A stretch of 26,105 nt of DNA from JBBKXP01 sp038251315. Its GTDB lineage: Bacteria > Pseudomonadota > Alphaproteobacteria > Rhodobacterales > Rhodobacteraceae. Of this stretch, positions 15,573 through 22,710 are shown piece by piece; within the stretch, counting starts at the first letter, position 1; every line of letters begins with the position of its first letter. The notes under the pieces were generated by a model. That model ran no database searches. It saw nothing but the letters and a program-made list of their open reading frames with translations, and was not told the origin of the DNA. The position numbers and the translations under genes are program-made. The stretch is from positions 1 through 26,105 of the forward strand of contig JBBSBK010000042.1 of the NCBI GenBank assembly GCA_038251315.1, written 5' to 3'.

Positions 15573-15946
15573 CAGCTAGTGCTCCGATTCTCGATTTCAT
15601 CAGCGAGCGCCTCGGCACGCGCCGCCAGTTCGGCGAGCGTTTCGGTCACCTCGGCGGGCACCACCGGCACCTCTATGCGTTCGGGGGCCGGCGTGCCGCG
15701 TGCGGCGATGTCGGCCAGACGGTCCTCGGCGGTGCGCAACTTGTCCTCGAGCGCGGCGGTCTTGTCGGCAAGCATCAGCCCGGCCATCAGCAGCATTTTG
15801 GCCTCGGGTAACCGGCCGACGGCACCGGCAAGGGCGCCCGCCTCGGTATCGAGCATAGTGGCGGCGGCGTGCAGAAAGGGTTCTTCTCCGTCCTGACAGG
15901 CCACTTCGAAGGTGCGCCCGCCGATCATGATGTCGACCTGTGGCAT
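15572..15946 (-). CDS. zapA: Cell division protein ZapA
   Basis: A 124-aa protein with the ZapA core: VDIMIGGRTFEVACQDGEEPFL at about 4-25 and LPEAKMLLMAGLMLADKTAALEDKL at about 46-70. A long coiled-coil C-terminal part follows. ZapA binds and bundles FtsZ filaments at the Z-ring. Its start touches the stop of the coiled-coil gene upstream (TGATG), and its stop touches the MliC-like gene, so the three are probably one transcript. The pairing with an upstream coiled-coil gene matches the ZauP-ZapA arrangement known from Caulobacter. Confidence 0.9.
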   Translation of the reverse strand: MPQVDIMIGGRTFEVACQDGEEPFLHAAATMLDTEAGALAGAVGRLPEAKMLLMAGLMLADKTAALEDKLRTAEDRLADIAARGTPAPERIEVPVVPAEVTETLAELAARAEALADEIENRSTS

Positions 15947-16434
15947 CAGCGGGCCTCCTCGATGATCGGCGTCAGGGCGTCGATTACCAGATCGACCTCG
16001 GCGGCGTCGGCAGCACGGACTGCACGCAGGGCGTCCAGTTCGGCCAGCATCGCCTTGTTGATGAGATGCGGTTCGGCGACGCCCTCGGTCAGCGCTTCGC
16101 GCAGTTTGGCGTTGCTGGCACGCAGGTCGGCGTTGGCCTGGCGCAGTTTCTGGATATCGCGATCGACGCTGGCCAACCGTGTGCGACCCTGTTCGTCGCG
16201 CAATTTCAGATCAGCCAACTGGCCATCCTGACGTTGCTTCAGGGCGCTCACCCGTTCCTCGAGTTGCGCTGTCACCGTCTTTTCCTCCGCCAGTTGGGCC
16301 AGCAGTCCGGCAACCTGCGGGTCGTCGTCGCGCGGCGCGTCTCTGATCGGAGCCGCCGCCATTGCTCCGACCCCGGCCCTGATCCGGTCAAGCGCTGCGG
16401 TGATTCTGCTTTCCAGGTCGGAAATCTCGCTCAT
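15946..16434 (-). CDS. Coiled-coil protein, ZauP-like (ZapA partner)
   Basis: A 162-aa, largely helical protein. Heptad-like segments lie at about residues 45-130 (LLAQLAEEKTVTAQLEERVSALKQ and DRDIQKLRQANADLRASNAKLREAL), with no membrane helix. No enzymatic motif is visible. It sits directly upstream of zapA and overlaps it. In Caulobacter the upstream coiled-coil protein ZauP works with ZapA to focus the Z-ring, so that role is inferred from position and architecture. Three ATGs compete (16443, 16440, 16434). AGAGG lies 9 nt before 16434 and is too close to the others, so I chose 16434. Confidence 0.72.
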   Translation of the reverse strand: MSEISDLESRITAALDRIRAGVGAMAAAPIRDAPRDDDPQVAGLLAQLAEEKTVTAQLEERVSALKQRQDGQLADLKLRDEQGRTRLASVDRDIQKLRQANADLRASNAKLREALTEGVAEPHLINKAMLAELDALRAVRAADAAEVDLVIDALTPIIEEAR

Positions 16435-16630
16435 CTGCATCATCCTCTTGCCGACGCATCCACCAGGTTGGCGAATCGTGACTGCTTTCCATCAGCCTAT
16501 GTCATCGCTCGCGCCCCGGCAAATGCGCTGATCCTTTGGCGAACAACAGCTTAGACCACGCGCTTGATCTTGGCCGCTGCCCTGTTATGACGCGGGCAGC
16601 CAATCATTCCCGCCGATAAGGATTCTGAAC
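16435..16630. other. Divergent promoter region, zauP-like / tkt
   Basis: A gene-free stretch of 196 bases between two divergent starts. It holds the predicted tkt promoter. One GANTC site (GAATC at 16473) lies about 40 bases upstream of the zauP-like start, and a second (GATTC at 16621) lies just before tkt. GANTC is methylated by CcrM in alphaproteobacteria. No long dyad was seen. Confidence 0.5.
16564..16591 (+). promoter_or_regulatory. Predicted tkt promoter
   Basis: TTGATC (16564-16569) and TATGAC (16586-16591) are 16 bp apart. The start point would be near 16598, giving a leader of about 33 nt. Both hexamers are partial matches, so this is tentative. Confidence 0.4.
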
Positions 16631-18649
16631 TTGGAAATTGCAGCTTTGCGCAAAGCCCACCCCGACCACTGGATGCGCGCCGCCGCCATCCGCACTCTGA
16701 CGCTGGACGCCGTGGCCGCCGCAAATTCCGGCCATTCGGGGATGCCGATGGGCATGGCCGATGTGGCTGCCGTGCTGTACGAAAAGCACTTGCGGTTCGA
16801 TCCCGCAGCACCCCATTGGCCCGACCGTGACCGGTTCATCCTGTCCGCCGGGCACGGGTCGATGCTGCTTTATTCCGTCCTTTACCTGACCGGCTATGCC
16901 GACATCACTTTGGACGAAATCAAGAATTTCCGCCAATGGGGATCGAAAACCGCAGGCCATCCCGAATACGGCCACGCCGAAGGGATCGAGACGACGACCG
17001 GCCCATTGGGTCAGGGGATCGCCAATTCGGTCGGGTTCGCCATCGCCGAGGAATCGCTGCGTGCCCGCTATGGCGCGGCCATCTTTGATCATCATACCTA
17101 TGTGATGGCGGGCGACGGTTGCCTGATGGAAGGCATCAGCCAAGAGGCGCTGACCCTCGCTGGGATGCAGGAACTGGGTCATCTGGTCCTGTTCTGGGAC
17201 AACAACGACATCACGATCGACGGCAAGGTCGAACTGAGCGACAAGACCGACCAGTGCGCCCGCTTTGCCGCGTCCGGCTGGCACGTTCAGGCGATCGACG
17301 GCCATGATCCGGTGGCAATCGACGCGGCGATCACGGCGGCCAAGGCTGATCCGCGCCCCTCGATGATCGCCTGCAAGACTCATATCGCGCTGGGCCATGC
17401 GGCGCAGGACACATCCAAAGGGCACGGTGCGCTGACCGATCCGGCCCAGTTGCAGGCGACGAAAGACGCCTACGGCTGGAAGGGCGGCCCCTTTGAAGTG
17501 CCCGCCGACGTCAAGAAGCAGTGGGAGGCAATGGGCACGCGCGGTGCCGTCGCCAATGCCGAATGGACCACACGGGTATCGAAATTGTCGGCCGCCAAAC
17601 AGGCCGACCTGCTGCGCATCTTTGGCAATCAGGCACCGAAAAGGCTGTCAGGCGTGATCCGCGCCCTGAAACAGCAGGCGTGCGACAGCAAGCCAGAAGT
17701 CGCCACCCGGAAATCGTCTGAAATGGTCCTTGAGGTCATCAACCCGGTGATGCCGGAAACCATCGGCGGGTCGGCTGACCTGACCGGGTCGAACAATACC
17801 AAGACCGCCGATCTGGGCGTTTTCAGCCCGGCCGACCGCAAGGGCCGCTATGTCTATTACGGCATCCGCGAACACGGCATGGCGGCGGCGATGAACGGTA
17901 TGGTGCTCCACGGCGGGGTGCGGCCCTACGGCGGCACGTTCTTATGCTTCACCGACTACGCCCGCGGCGCGATGCGGCTGTCGGCGCTGATGGGCGCACC
18001 GGTTATCTATGTGATGACCCACGATTCGATAGGTTTGGGCGAGGATGGACCGACTCACCAACCGGTCGAACATCTGGCGATGTTGCGGGCGACGCCGAAT
18101 ATCAACGTCTTTCGCCCTGCCGACACCGTCGAAACCGCCGAAGCCTGGGAATGTGCCTTGCTCGCCGACAAGACGCCGTCGGTGCTGGCCCTGTCACGTC
18201 AGAACCTGCCGACGGTGCGCACCGACCACAAATCGGCCAACCTCGTGTCGAAAGGCGCCTATGTGTTGGCCGAGGCAGAGGGAAAGCGACAGGCGATCCT
18301 GATGGCCTCGGGGTCCGAGGTCGAGGTGGCGCTGGCGGCCCGCGATCTGTTGCAGGCCGAAGGGATCGGGACCCGCGTCGTGTCGATGCCGTGCATGGAG
18401 TTGTTTGCCGCGCAGGACGCGGCCTATCGCAAGCGAGTACTGCCAGGTGGTGCCGTGCGCGTCGCGGTCGAGGCGGCGGTGCGACAGCCCTGGGATCAGT
18501 GGTTGCTGGGCGAACGTGGCCGCGAGGCCAAGGCTGGGTTCGTCGGGATGGAAGGATTCGGAGCGTCCGCCCCGGCAGAGGTCTTGTATGAAAAGTTCGG
18601 GATCACGGCGCAGGACGTGGCGGACAAGGTCAAGGCGTTGCTGACCTGA
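16631..18649 (+). CDS. tkt: Transketolase
   Basis: A 672-aa protein of full family length. The start is TTG: AAGGA lies 8 nt upstream and MEIAALRKAHPDHWMRAAAIR is where the family begins, with no ATG in the right place. Active-site histidines are visible in NSGHSGMPMG (His35) and SAGHGSMLL (His75). The thiamine-diphosphate motif runs from GDGCLMEG (161-168) to DNNDITIDG (190-198). The sugar-binding YYGIREHGMAAAMNG follows in the second half. It moves two-carbon units in the pentose phosphate and Calvin pathways. A double hairpin closes the gene 4 bases after the stop. Confidence 0.97.
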   Translation: MEIAALRKAHPDHWMRAAAIRTLTLDAVAAANSGHSGMPMGMADVAAVLYEKHLRFDPAAPHWPDRDRFILSAGHGSMLLYSVLYLTGYADITLDEIKNFRQWGSKTAGHPEYGHAEGIETTTGPLGQGIANSVGFAIAEESLRARYGAAIFDHHTYVMAGDGCLMEGISQEALTLAGMQELGHLVLFWDNNDITIDGKVELSDKTDQCARFAASGWHVQAIDGHDPVAIDAAITAAKADPRPSMIACKTHIALGHAAQDTSKGHGALTDPAQLQATKDAYGWKGGPFEVPADVKKQWEAMGTRGAVANAEWTTRVSKLSAAKQADLLRIFGNQAPKRLSGVIRALKQQACDSKPEVATRKSSEMVLEVINPVMPETIGGSADLTGSNNTKTADLGVFSPADRKGRYVYYGIREHGMAAAMNGMVLHGGVRPYGGTFLCFTDYARGAMRLSALMGAPVIYVMTHDSIGLGEDGPTHQPVEHLAMLRATPNINVFRPADTVETAEAWECALLADKTPSVLALSRQNLPTVRTDHKSANLVSKGAYVLAEAEGKRQAILMASGSEVEVALAARDLLQAEGIGTRVVSMPCMELFAAQDAAYRKRVLPGGAVRVAVEAAVRQPWDQWLLGERGREAKAGFVGMEGFGASAPAEVLYEKFGITAQDVADKVKALLT

Positions 18650-18653
18650 CGCT

Positions 18654-18700
18654 GGGAAGACTTTCCGAAAAGTCTTCCCAAAACCCTTCGAAGGGTTTTG
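18654..18700. terminator. Double-hairpin terminator, second hairpin bidirectional
   Basis: The first hairpin (18654-18679) pairs GGGAAGACTTT with AAAGTCTTCCC around a 4-nt loop. The second (18679-18700) is a perfect 22-bp palindrome, CAAAACCCTT-CG-AAGGGTTTTG without a gap, with A-tract and T-tract flanks, so it can terminate on either strand. It lies between the tkt stop at 18649 and the stop of the convergent small gene, which begins at 18701. Confidence 0.85.
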
Positions 18701-18931
18701 CTAACAGACCACGCGGACCGGCGCATCATTGCAGAAGATGACGAATTGCCCCGCGTTTTCGACAGCGTGAAATCCACGGCGTCGCAATTCGGTTTCGAAG
18801 GCCGCGAGTCCGACAAGGCGTTCGACATCGCGCACTGCGCGCCTGACGACCCCACCACCAATCGCCGACTTGCTCGCGAAAATACTGTAAAGCCACTGAT
18901 CGGGGCTAAGCTGGATTGGCATCATGTTCAT
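18701..18931 (-). CDS. Conserved small protein of unknown function
   Basis: A 76-aa protein that I believe is widespread in Rhodobacteraceae, sometimes under a dubious phosphoribosylanthranilate isomerase label; nothing in it supports that enzyme. Visible are GGVVRRAVRDVERLVGLAAFETELRRRGFHAVENAGQFVIFCN and an Arg-rich middle. There is no signal peptide and no membrane helix. The start could be 18931 or either of the next two ATGs (18925, 18922); a G-rich stretch lies at ribosome-binding distance from 18925. Its stop abuts the bidirectional terminator of tkt. Confidence 0.7.
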   Translation of the reverse strand: MNMMPIQLSPDQWLYSIFASKSAIGGGVVRRAVRDVERLVGLAAFETELRRRGFHAVENAGQFVIFCNDAPVRVVC

Positions 18932-18955
18932 GCCCCCACCCTACCCCGATTACGG

Positions 18956-19327
18956 TCAATCCGGCCTTAACGCCAACCGCCCCGATCCGGCGACCGCCAG
19001 CGCCAGACAGCCCCCTGCAATCGCCCAGTTTTTGACGAAAATCGTCATTTGCCAAGGGTCTGCCGGGATAAAGTGAAAAATGCTGGTAAACCCACAGTAG
19101 ACCGCCATCAGCAGCGCCACCGGTCGCACCCAAACCCCGATAATCAACGCCAGCCCCGCCAGTGTATCGAACCCCATCGCCGGCAAGACCAGAACCGCAG
19201 GCAACCCAAGCCCTGTCAGCAGGCCTTCGGCATCGGCGGGACTGACTATCTTCTGCGCCGCGCCGGCGACAAACAGCGCCGCGATCAACACACGTGCGAC
19301 AAGCAGGATGGCGTCCTGCCCCCTCAT
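18956..19327 (-). CDS. DoxX-family membrane protein
   Basis: A 123-aa protein with four hydrophobic segments. The DoxX pattern is visible: ILLVARVLIAALFVAGAAQKI at the start, MGFDTLAGLALIIGVWVRPVALLMAVYCGFTSIFHFI in the middle, and FVKNWAIAGGCLALA at the end. DoxX-like proteins are small inner-membrane proteins linked to oxidative or sulfur metabolism in some bacteria; the reaction here is not known. The ATG at 19327 overlaps the DUF808 stop by four bases (ATGA). The longer upstream frame runs inside DUF808 and is rejected. Confidence 0.85.
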   Translation of the reverse strand: MRGQDAILLVARVLIAALFVAGAAQKIVSPADAEGLLTGLGLPAVLVLPAMGFDTLAGLALIIGVWVRPVALLMAVYCGFTSIFHFIPADPWQMTIFVKNWAIAGGCLALAVAGSGRLALRPD

Positions 19328-20286
19328 GCCTTGCCGCCAGAAACCCAGCCCCAAACCGGTCCGATCACCCGCGTCACCAGAGGGATCAGCAAAATACCTA
19401 AGGCCAGCCCGAACACCCCGTCCAGCGCCGCTGTGACGGTCCAACGCACCGCCCCTTCGGCGCGGCCGACCAAATGCACGGCATCCTCAGCCCGGTCATG
19501 GATCCAGTCGTAGACCAGCGAAAATCCCAACCCATCCGCGCCGTGGATGACGATATTCCCGCCGACCCACAACATCGCCGCCGTGCCCACCGTCAGCAAA
19601 ACGGCCAACATCCCCGGCATCCCTGCGACGATGCCCCGCCCGACGATCCGGGTGATCCGCAATCGCCCCGCACGGGCCATCAACAAGCCCAGATCGTCCG
19701 CCTTGACGATCAACGCAACCGCGCCATAAACCAAGGCGGTGATCCCGATGGCGACGACAGCAAGGGTGGCCGCCTGCAACCAGATGCTGCCCGGCGGGAT
19801 CGCGGCAAGGGCGATGGTCATGATCTCGGCGCTGAGAATGAAGTCGGTCTTGATCGCCCCGGCAACGCGGGTTTCTTCCAGCTTCGCAGGGTTGGCGGTT
19901 GTCATGTCGGCTTCGACCTTAGCATCGGCATGGGGAAACAGCTTGTGAAAAACCTTCTCGGCCCCCTCGAAACACAGATACGCCCCGCCCAGCATCAAAA
20001 GCGGTGAAATTGCCCAGGGGGCAAAGGCCGACAGGGCAAGCCCTGCGGGCAGCAGGATCAGCAGTTTGTTGCGGATCGACCCCAGAGCAATACGGCCGAC
20101 GATCGGCAATTCGCGGCTGGGGTCAAAGCCGTGGACATACTTGGGCGTCACAGCAGCATCGTCGATCAAGGCCCCGGCGGCCTGCGCCCCAGCCTTAGTC
20201 GCCTGCGCAACCACATCATCGACCGAGGTCGCCGCGACCTTTGCAATCGCCGCGACATCATCCAGCAAGGCCAGCAAACCGCTCAT
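19324..20286 (-). CDS. DUF808 (YedI-type) inner-membrane protein
   Basis: A 320-aa protein. It opens MSGLLALLDDVAAIAKVAATSVDDVVAQA and continues KAGAQAAGALIDDAAVTPKYVHGFDPSRELPI, the DUF808 hallmark. Several transmembrane segments follow, including LLILLPAGLALSAFAPWAISPLLMLGGAYLCFEGAEK and the C-terminal GVFGLALGILLIPLVTRVIG. The function of the family is not established. AGGGGG lies about 6 nt before the ATG. It is translationally coupled to the DoxX gene. A 17-bp dyad lies just upstream. Confidence 0.92.
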   Translation of the reverse strand: MSGLLALLDDVAAIAKVAATSVDDVVAQATKAGAQAAGALIDDAAVTPKYVHGFDPSRELPIVGRIALGSIRNKLLILLPAGLALSAFAPWAISPLLMLGGAYLCFEGAEKVFHKLFPHADAKVEADMTTANPAKLEETRVAGAIKTDFILSAEIMTIALAAIPPGSIWLQAATLAVVAIGITALVYGAVALIVKADDLGLLMARAGRLRITRIVGRGIVAGMPGMLAVLLTVGTAAMLWVGGNIVIHGADGLGFSLVYDWIHDRAEDAVHLVGRAEGAVRWTVTAALDGVFGLALGILLIPLVTRVIGPVWGWVSGGKA

Positions 20287-20313
20287 CTTTTACCCCCTGG
20301 TCACACGTCACAT

Positions 20314-20330
20314 AGCGGACCGCGTCCGCT
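20314..20330. promoter_or_regulatory. Dyad between DUF808 and the 46-aa gene
   Basis: A perfect inverted repeat, AGCGGAC-CGC-GTCCGCT, lies 28 bases before the DUF808 ATG and 46 bases before the opposite small gene. Its place in a divergent 89-base gap suits an operator. It is GC-rich, so chance is not excluded. Confidence 0.35.
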
Positions 20331-20375
20331 TCGCAACCTCTGGCATTGGTCCGAGTGCGCCGCTAGGTTGCCGCC

Positions 20376-20516
20376 ATGACCAACCGTCTCGCCGTCTGGG
20401 TGTTCCTTATCGTCGTCGCCGCTCTTGTCGCCGACACATATTTCGGCTGGGGTGGCACCCTGTTCATGTTGCGCAAACTCGCCGACCTGATTGAATGGAC
20501 GGCCTTCTGGCGCTAG
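20376..20516 (+). CDS. Small single-pass membrane protein (46 aa)
   Basis: ATG at 20376 and TAG at 20514-20516. It has a short polar start (MTNR), a hydrophobic helix at about residues 5-19 (LAVWVFLIVVAALVA), a glycine-rich turn (FGWGG) and an amphipathic tail ending LIEWTAFWR. AGG lies 8 nt before the start. The pattern (MTNR...FLxRKxxDLxxWxAFWR) is one I recognise as a small conserved protein of Rhodobacteraceae upstream of gap. Its function is unknown. The gap ATG follows 87 bases downstream on the same strand. Confidence 0.72.
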   Translation: MTNRLAVWVFLIVVAALVADTYFGWGGTLFMLRKLADLIEWTAFWR

Positions 20517-20522
20517 AGATGC

Positions 20523-20540
20523 CCGAAGGTTGACCTTTGG
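20523..20540. promoter_or_regulatory. Imperfect dyad upstream of gap
   Basis: CCGAAGGT-TG-ACCTTTGG has 8-bp arms with a single mismatch. It lies 6 bases after the small-protein stop and 63 bases before the gap ATG. It could be an operator of gap. It has no T-tract, so it is not a convincing terminator. Confidence 0.35.
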
Positions 20541-20603
20541 CGATAAATCGCAATGGTGTCGGCGAAATCGGCCCGCATGGCCGTCTGTGGCAAAGGAAGC
20601 ATC

Positions 20604-21608
20604 ATGGCCGTCAAAGTGGCAATCAACGGATTTGGCCGGATCGGGCGCAACGTGCTGCGGGCGATCATCGAATCCGGGCGAACCGATATCGAGGTCGTGG
20701 CAATCAACGATCTGGGTCCGGTGGAAACCAACGCCCACCTGCTGCAATTCGATTCGGTTCACGGGCGGTTTCCGGCGGAAGTGACCACGACGACCGACAC
20801 TATTGACGTCGGTCGCGGCCCGATCAAGGTCAGTGCAATGCGCAACCCCGACGACCTGCCTTGGGATCACATCGACATCGTGCTGGAATGCACCGGCATC
20901 TTTACCGACCGCGACAAGGCTGCGATCCACCTGAAAAACGGTGCGTCGCGCGTGCTGGTTTCGGCCCCGTCGAACGGCGCGGATGCGACCATCGTCATGG
21001 GCGTGAACGACGAGGTGCTGACAGGCGAACATCTGATCGTGTCGAACGGATCCTGCACCACCAACTGTCTGGCCCCGGTCGCCAAGATCCTGAACGACGA
21101 ATTCGGCATCGTCACCGGGTTCATGACCACGATCCACAGCTATACCGGCGATCAGCCGACGCTGGATACGATGCACAAGGATCTTTACCGGGCGCGAGCG
21201 GCGGCACTTAGCATGATACCGACTTCGACCGGGGCGGCCAAGGCGCTGGGGCTGGTGTTGCCTGAACTGAAGGGCAAGCTGGACGGTTCCTCGATCCGGG
21301 TACCGACGCCGAACGTCAGTTGCGTCGACCTGTGCGTGGTCCTGGAAAAGGACGTGACGGTGGAACAGATCAACAGCGCGATGAAGGCGGCGTCGGAAAA
21401 TGGCCGGATGAAGGGTATCCTTGGCTATGAACCCCGCCCGTTGGTCAGCTCCGATTTCAACCACAACCCGGCCTCGTCCACCTTTGCGCCTGATCAGACC
21501 AAAGTGCTGCCGGGCAAGCTTGTGCGGATCCTGACGTGGTACGATAATGAATGGGGCTTTTCCAACCGGATGGCCGATACCGCCGTGGCGATGGGCAAGC
21601 TGATCTGA
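20604..21608 (+). CDS. gap: Type I glyceraldehyde-3-phosphate dehydrogenase
   Basis: A 334-aa protein of full length. The NAD-binding start is KVAINGFGRIGRNVLRA (4-20). The catalytic cysteine is Cys151 in SNGSCTTNCLAP. The phosphate-site and C-terminal blocks are visible (TVEQINSAMKAAS; WYDNEWGFSNRM). It interconverts glyceraldehyde-3-phosphate and 1,3-bisphosphoglycerate. AAGGA lies 6 nt before the ATG at 20604; in-frame ATGs upstream are not supported. With tkt 2 kb away it forms part of a carbon-metabolism neighbourhood. Roseobacters often carry two gap copies, and which one this is cannot be told. Confidence 0.96.
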   Translation: MAVKVAINGFGRIGRNVLRAIIESGRTDIEVVAINDLGPVETNAHLLQFDSVHGRFPAEVTTTTDTIDVGRGPIKVSAMRNPDDLPWDHIDIVLECTGIFTDRDKAAIHLKNGASRVLVSAPSNGADATIVMGVNDEVLTGEHLIVSNGSCTTNCLAPVAKILNDEFGIVTGFMTTIHSYTGDQPTLDTMHKDLYRARAAALSMIPTSTGAAKALGLVLPELKGKLDGSSIRVPTPNVSCVDLCVVLEKDVTVEQINSAMKAASENGRMKGILGYEPRPLVSSDFNHNPASSTFAPDQTKVLPGKLVRILTWYDNEWGFSNRMADTAVAMGKLI

Positions 21609-21628
21609 ACAACCGGACACCGTGCAGC

Positions 21629-21658
21629 AAAAGCCGCCTCGAAAAAGGCGGCTTTTTT
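21629..21658 (+). terminator. Rho-independent terminator of gap
   Basis: AAAAGCCGCC (21629-21638) pairs with GGCGGCTTTT (21647-21656) around an 8-nt loop, followed by more T's. It lies 20 bases after the gap stop. Confidence 0.92.
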
Positions 21659-21669
21659 GTGTCCTTCGG

Positions 21670-21701
21670 CATGCATTTTCTGCATGGCAGTTAGCGGTAA
21701 C
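21670..21701. repeat. Composite dyad motif, copy B
   Basis: CATGCA-TTTTC-TGCATG runs directly into GCAG and a second dyad, CAGTTA-GCGG-TAACTG. It matches copy A at 12122-12154 in the CATGCA-N5-TGCATGGCAG block and in the following TT, GCG and TAAC. Both copies also have TGTCTTG shortly downstream (21704-21710 here). CTGC-ATG-GCAG inside it resembles the CTGC-N3-GCAG sites described for PhaR regulators; that link is weak. It lies about 75 bases before the DUF1127-like gene. Confidence 0.5.
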
Positions 21702-21774
21702 TGTGTCTTGCGCCGCGCCGCAGCATGATTAGGTTCCAAGCAACAGAAACGGATTACCACGAAAGGAACGTGCC

Positions 21775-21933
21775 ATGACTGTGCTCTCGCAAGTTCGCAA
21801 CGCCGTTGCCAAACGGATGCAATACCTCGCCACAAAACGAACCCTTGAGAATTTGCCGCTCGATGTGGCACTTGACCTCGACATCTATCGCGGCGACGCC
21901 GGGCGGATCGCGTTCAAGGCAGTCTACGGCTGA
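21775..21933 (+). CDS. DUF1127-like small protein (52 aa)
   Basis: ATG at 21775 with AAGGA 7 nt upstream; TGA at 21931-21933. The sequence opens MTVLSQVRNAVAKRMQYLATKR and ends LPLDVALDLDIYRGDAGRIAFKAVYG. The second half resembles the C-terminal L-x-D-I-G/Y-R-x-D core of DUF1127/YjiS-like proteins, which in alphaproteobacteria are often stress-linked and RNA-associated; the assignment is moderate. The protein is basic and soluble. It converges on the extensin-like gene with 6 bases between stops. Confidence 0.72.
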   Translation: MTVLSQVRNAVAKRMQYLATKRTLENLPLDVALDLDIYRGDAGRIAFKAVYG

Positions 21934-21939
21934 CAGCGG

Positions 21940-22710
21940 CTATTGGCAAAGACGAAAGTCGCCGGACCGGGCCTTGATGTCCAGATGCAAGTGGTTGTCG
22001 TGGGCGGCGTCCGACCCCGGCCCCAACACGGTGCTGAATGTCAGACAAGCCCCGGCACGCACGGCGCGCTGAAACGACTCGGCCATCGTGCCCTCGCGTT
22101 CGCGCGCTTGCACACCGATCGGATCGCCCGCTGAAAATGTGAAGGCCATGATATCGACGGCATTGCCAAAGCCGTGTTCGGACGGCTCGCCATCGGGCGC
22201 GTTATTGCGAGTTCGACACTGCGTGCTTGTGCTGATCGTCATGCCGGTCAGGGCGCCCCGATCACCCATCAGGGCGGCGGCGGGCTGCACAAAGGTGCGC
22301 ACCCACGTCGCCAGTGCCAAGGCGGTATCGCAGCGCATGGCGGAAGCCGGAGTTAGAGCGACCCCCGTCGCGACCGCGGTCAGTTCCAGCGGGTTGGCGA
22401 CGCCGCAACCGGTTTCGTCGTCGACCGCGATCGGATCGATGCGCGTGTAGGTCGCGCCGGCGCGATCCAACGCCGCAAGGCATAGCGCCAAGGCGGCCGG
22501 GGATTCCGTCAGCGTCTCGCGCACATCAACCGCAACAGGCTCGGGATCGGGTTCGGTCGCCGTCGCCGTGGGTTTCTGCGCCGTTGCAGCAGGTTCTGCG
22601 GCGTCGGGGCGCAACTGTGGTTGGGGTGACGTTTCGGGGGCGCTGTCCTGGGCCATCGCCGTTGAACCGAACAGGATCAACAGGGCGCCAAACAAGCCGT
22701 AACGGATCAT
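21940..22710 (-). CDS. Extensin-like C-terminal domain protein, secreted
   Basis: A 256-aa protein with a signal peptide (MIRYGLFGALLILFGSTAMA), a Pro/Thr/Glu-rich linker (about 21-65) and the bacterial extensin-like domain. Blocks include PLELTAVATGVALTPASAMRCDTALALATWV, then RTRNNAPDGEPSEHGFGNAVDIMAF and DNHLHLDIKAR near the end. The conserved His and Asp residues (SEHGFGNAVDI, HLHLDI) resemble those of D-Ala-D-Ala peptidase-like metal sites, so a wall-hydrolase role is possible but unproven. Its ATG overlaps the L,D-transpeptidase stop by four bases, tying it to wall remodelling. Confidence 0.85.
   Translation of the reverse strand: MIRYGLFGALLILFGSTAMAQDSAPETSPQPQLRPDAAEPAATAQKPTATATEPDPEPVAVDVRETLTESPAALALCLAALDRAGATYTRIDPIAVDDETGCGVANPLELTAVATGVALTPASAMRCDTALALATWVRTFVQPAAALMGDRGALTGMTISTSTQCRTRNNAPDGEPSEHGFGNAVDIMAFTFSAGDPIGVQAREREGTMAESFQRAVRAGACLTFSTVLGPGSDAAHDNHLHLDIKARSGDFRLCQ

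Noticed and set aside
16473..16477. GANTC methylation site as evidence for cell-cycle control of zauP-zapA
   Set aside because: GANTC occurs about once per 256 bases by chance, so a single site is no evidence by itself.
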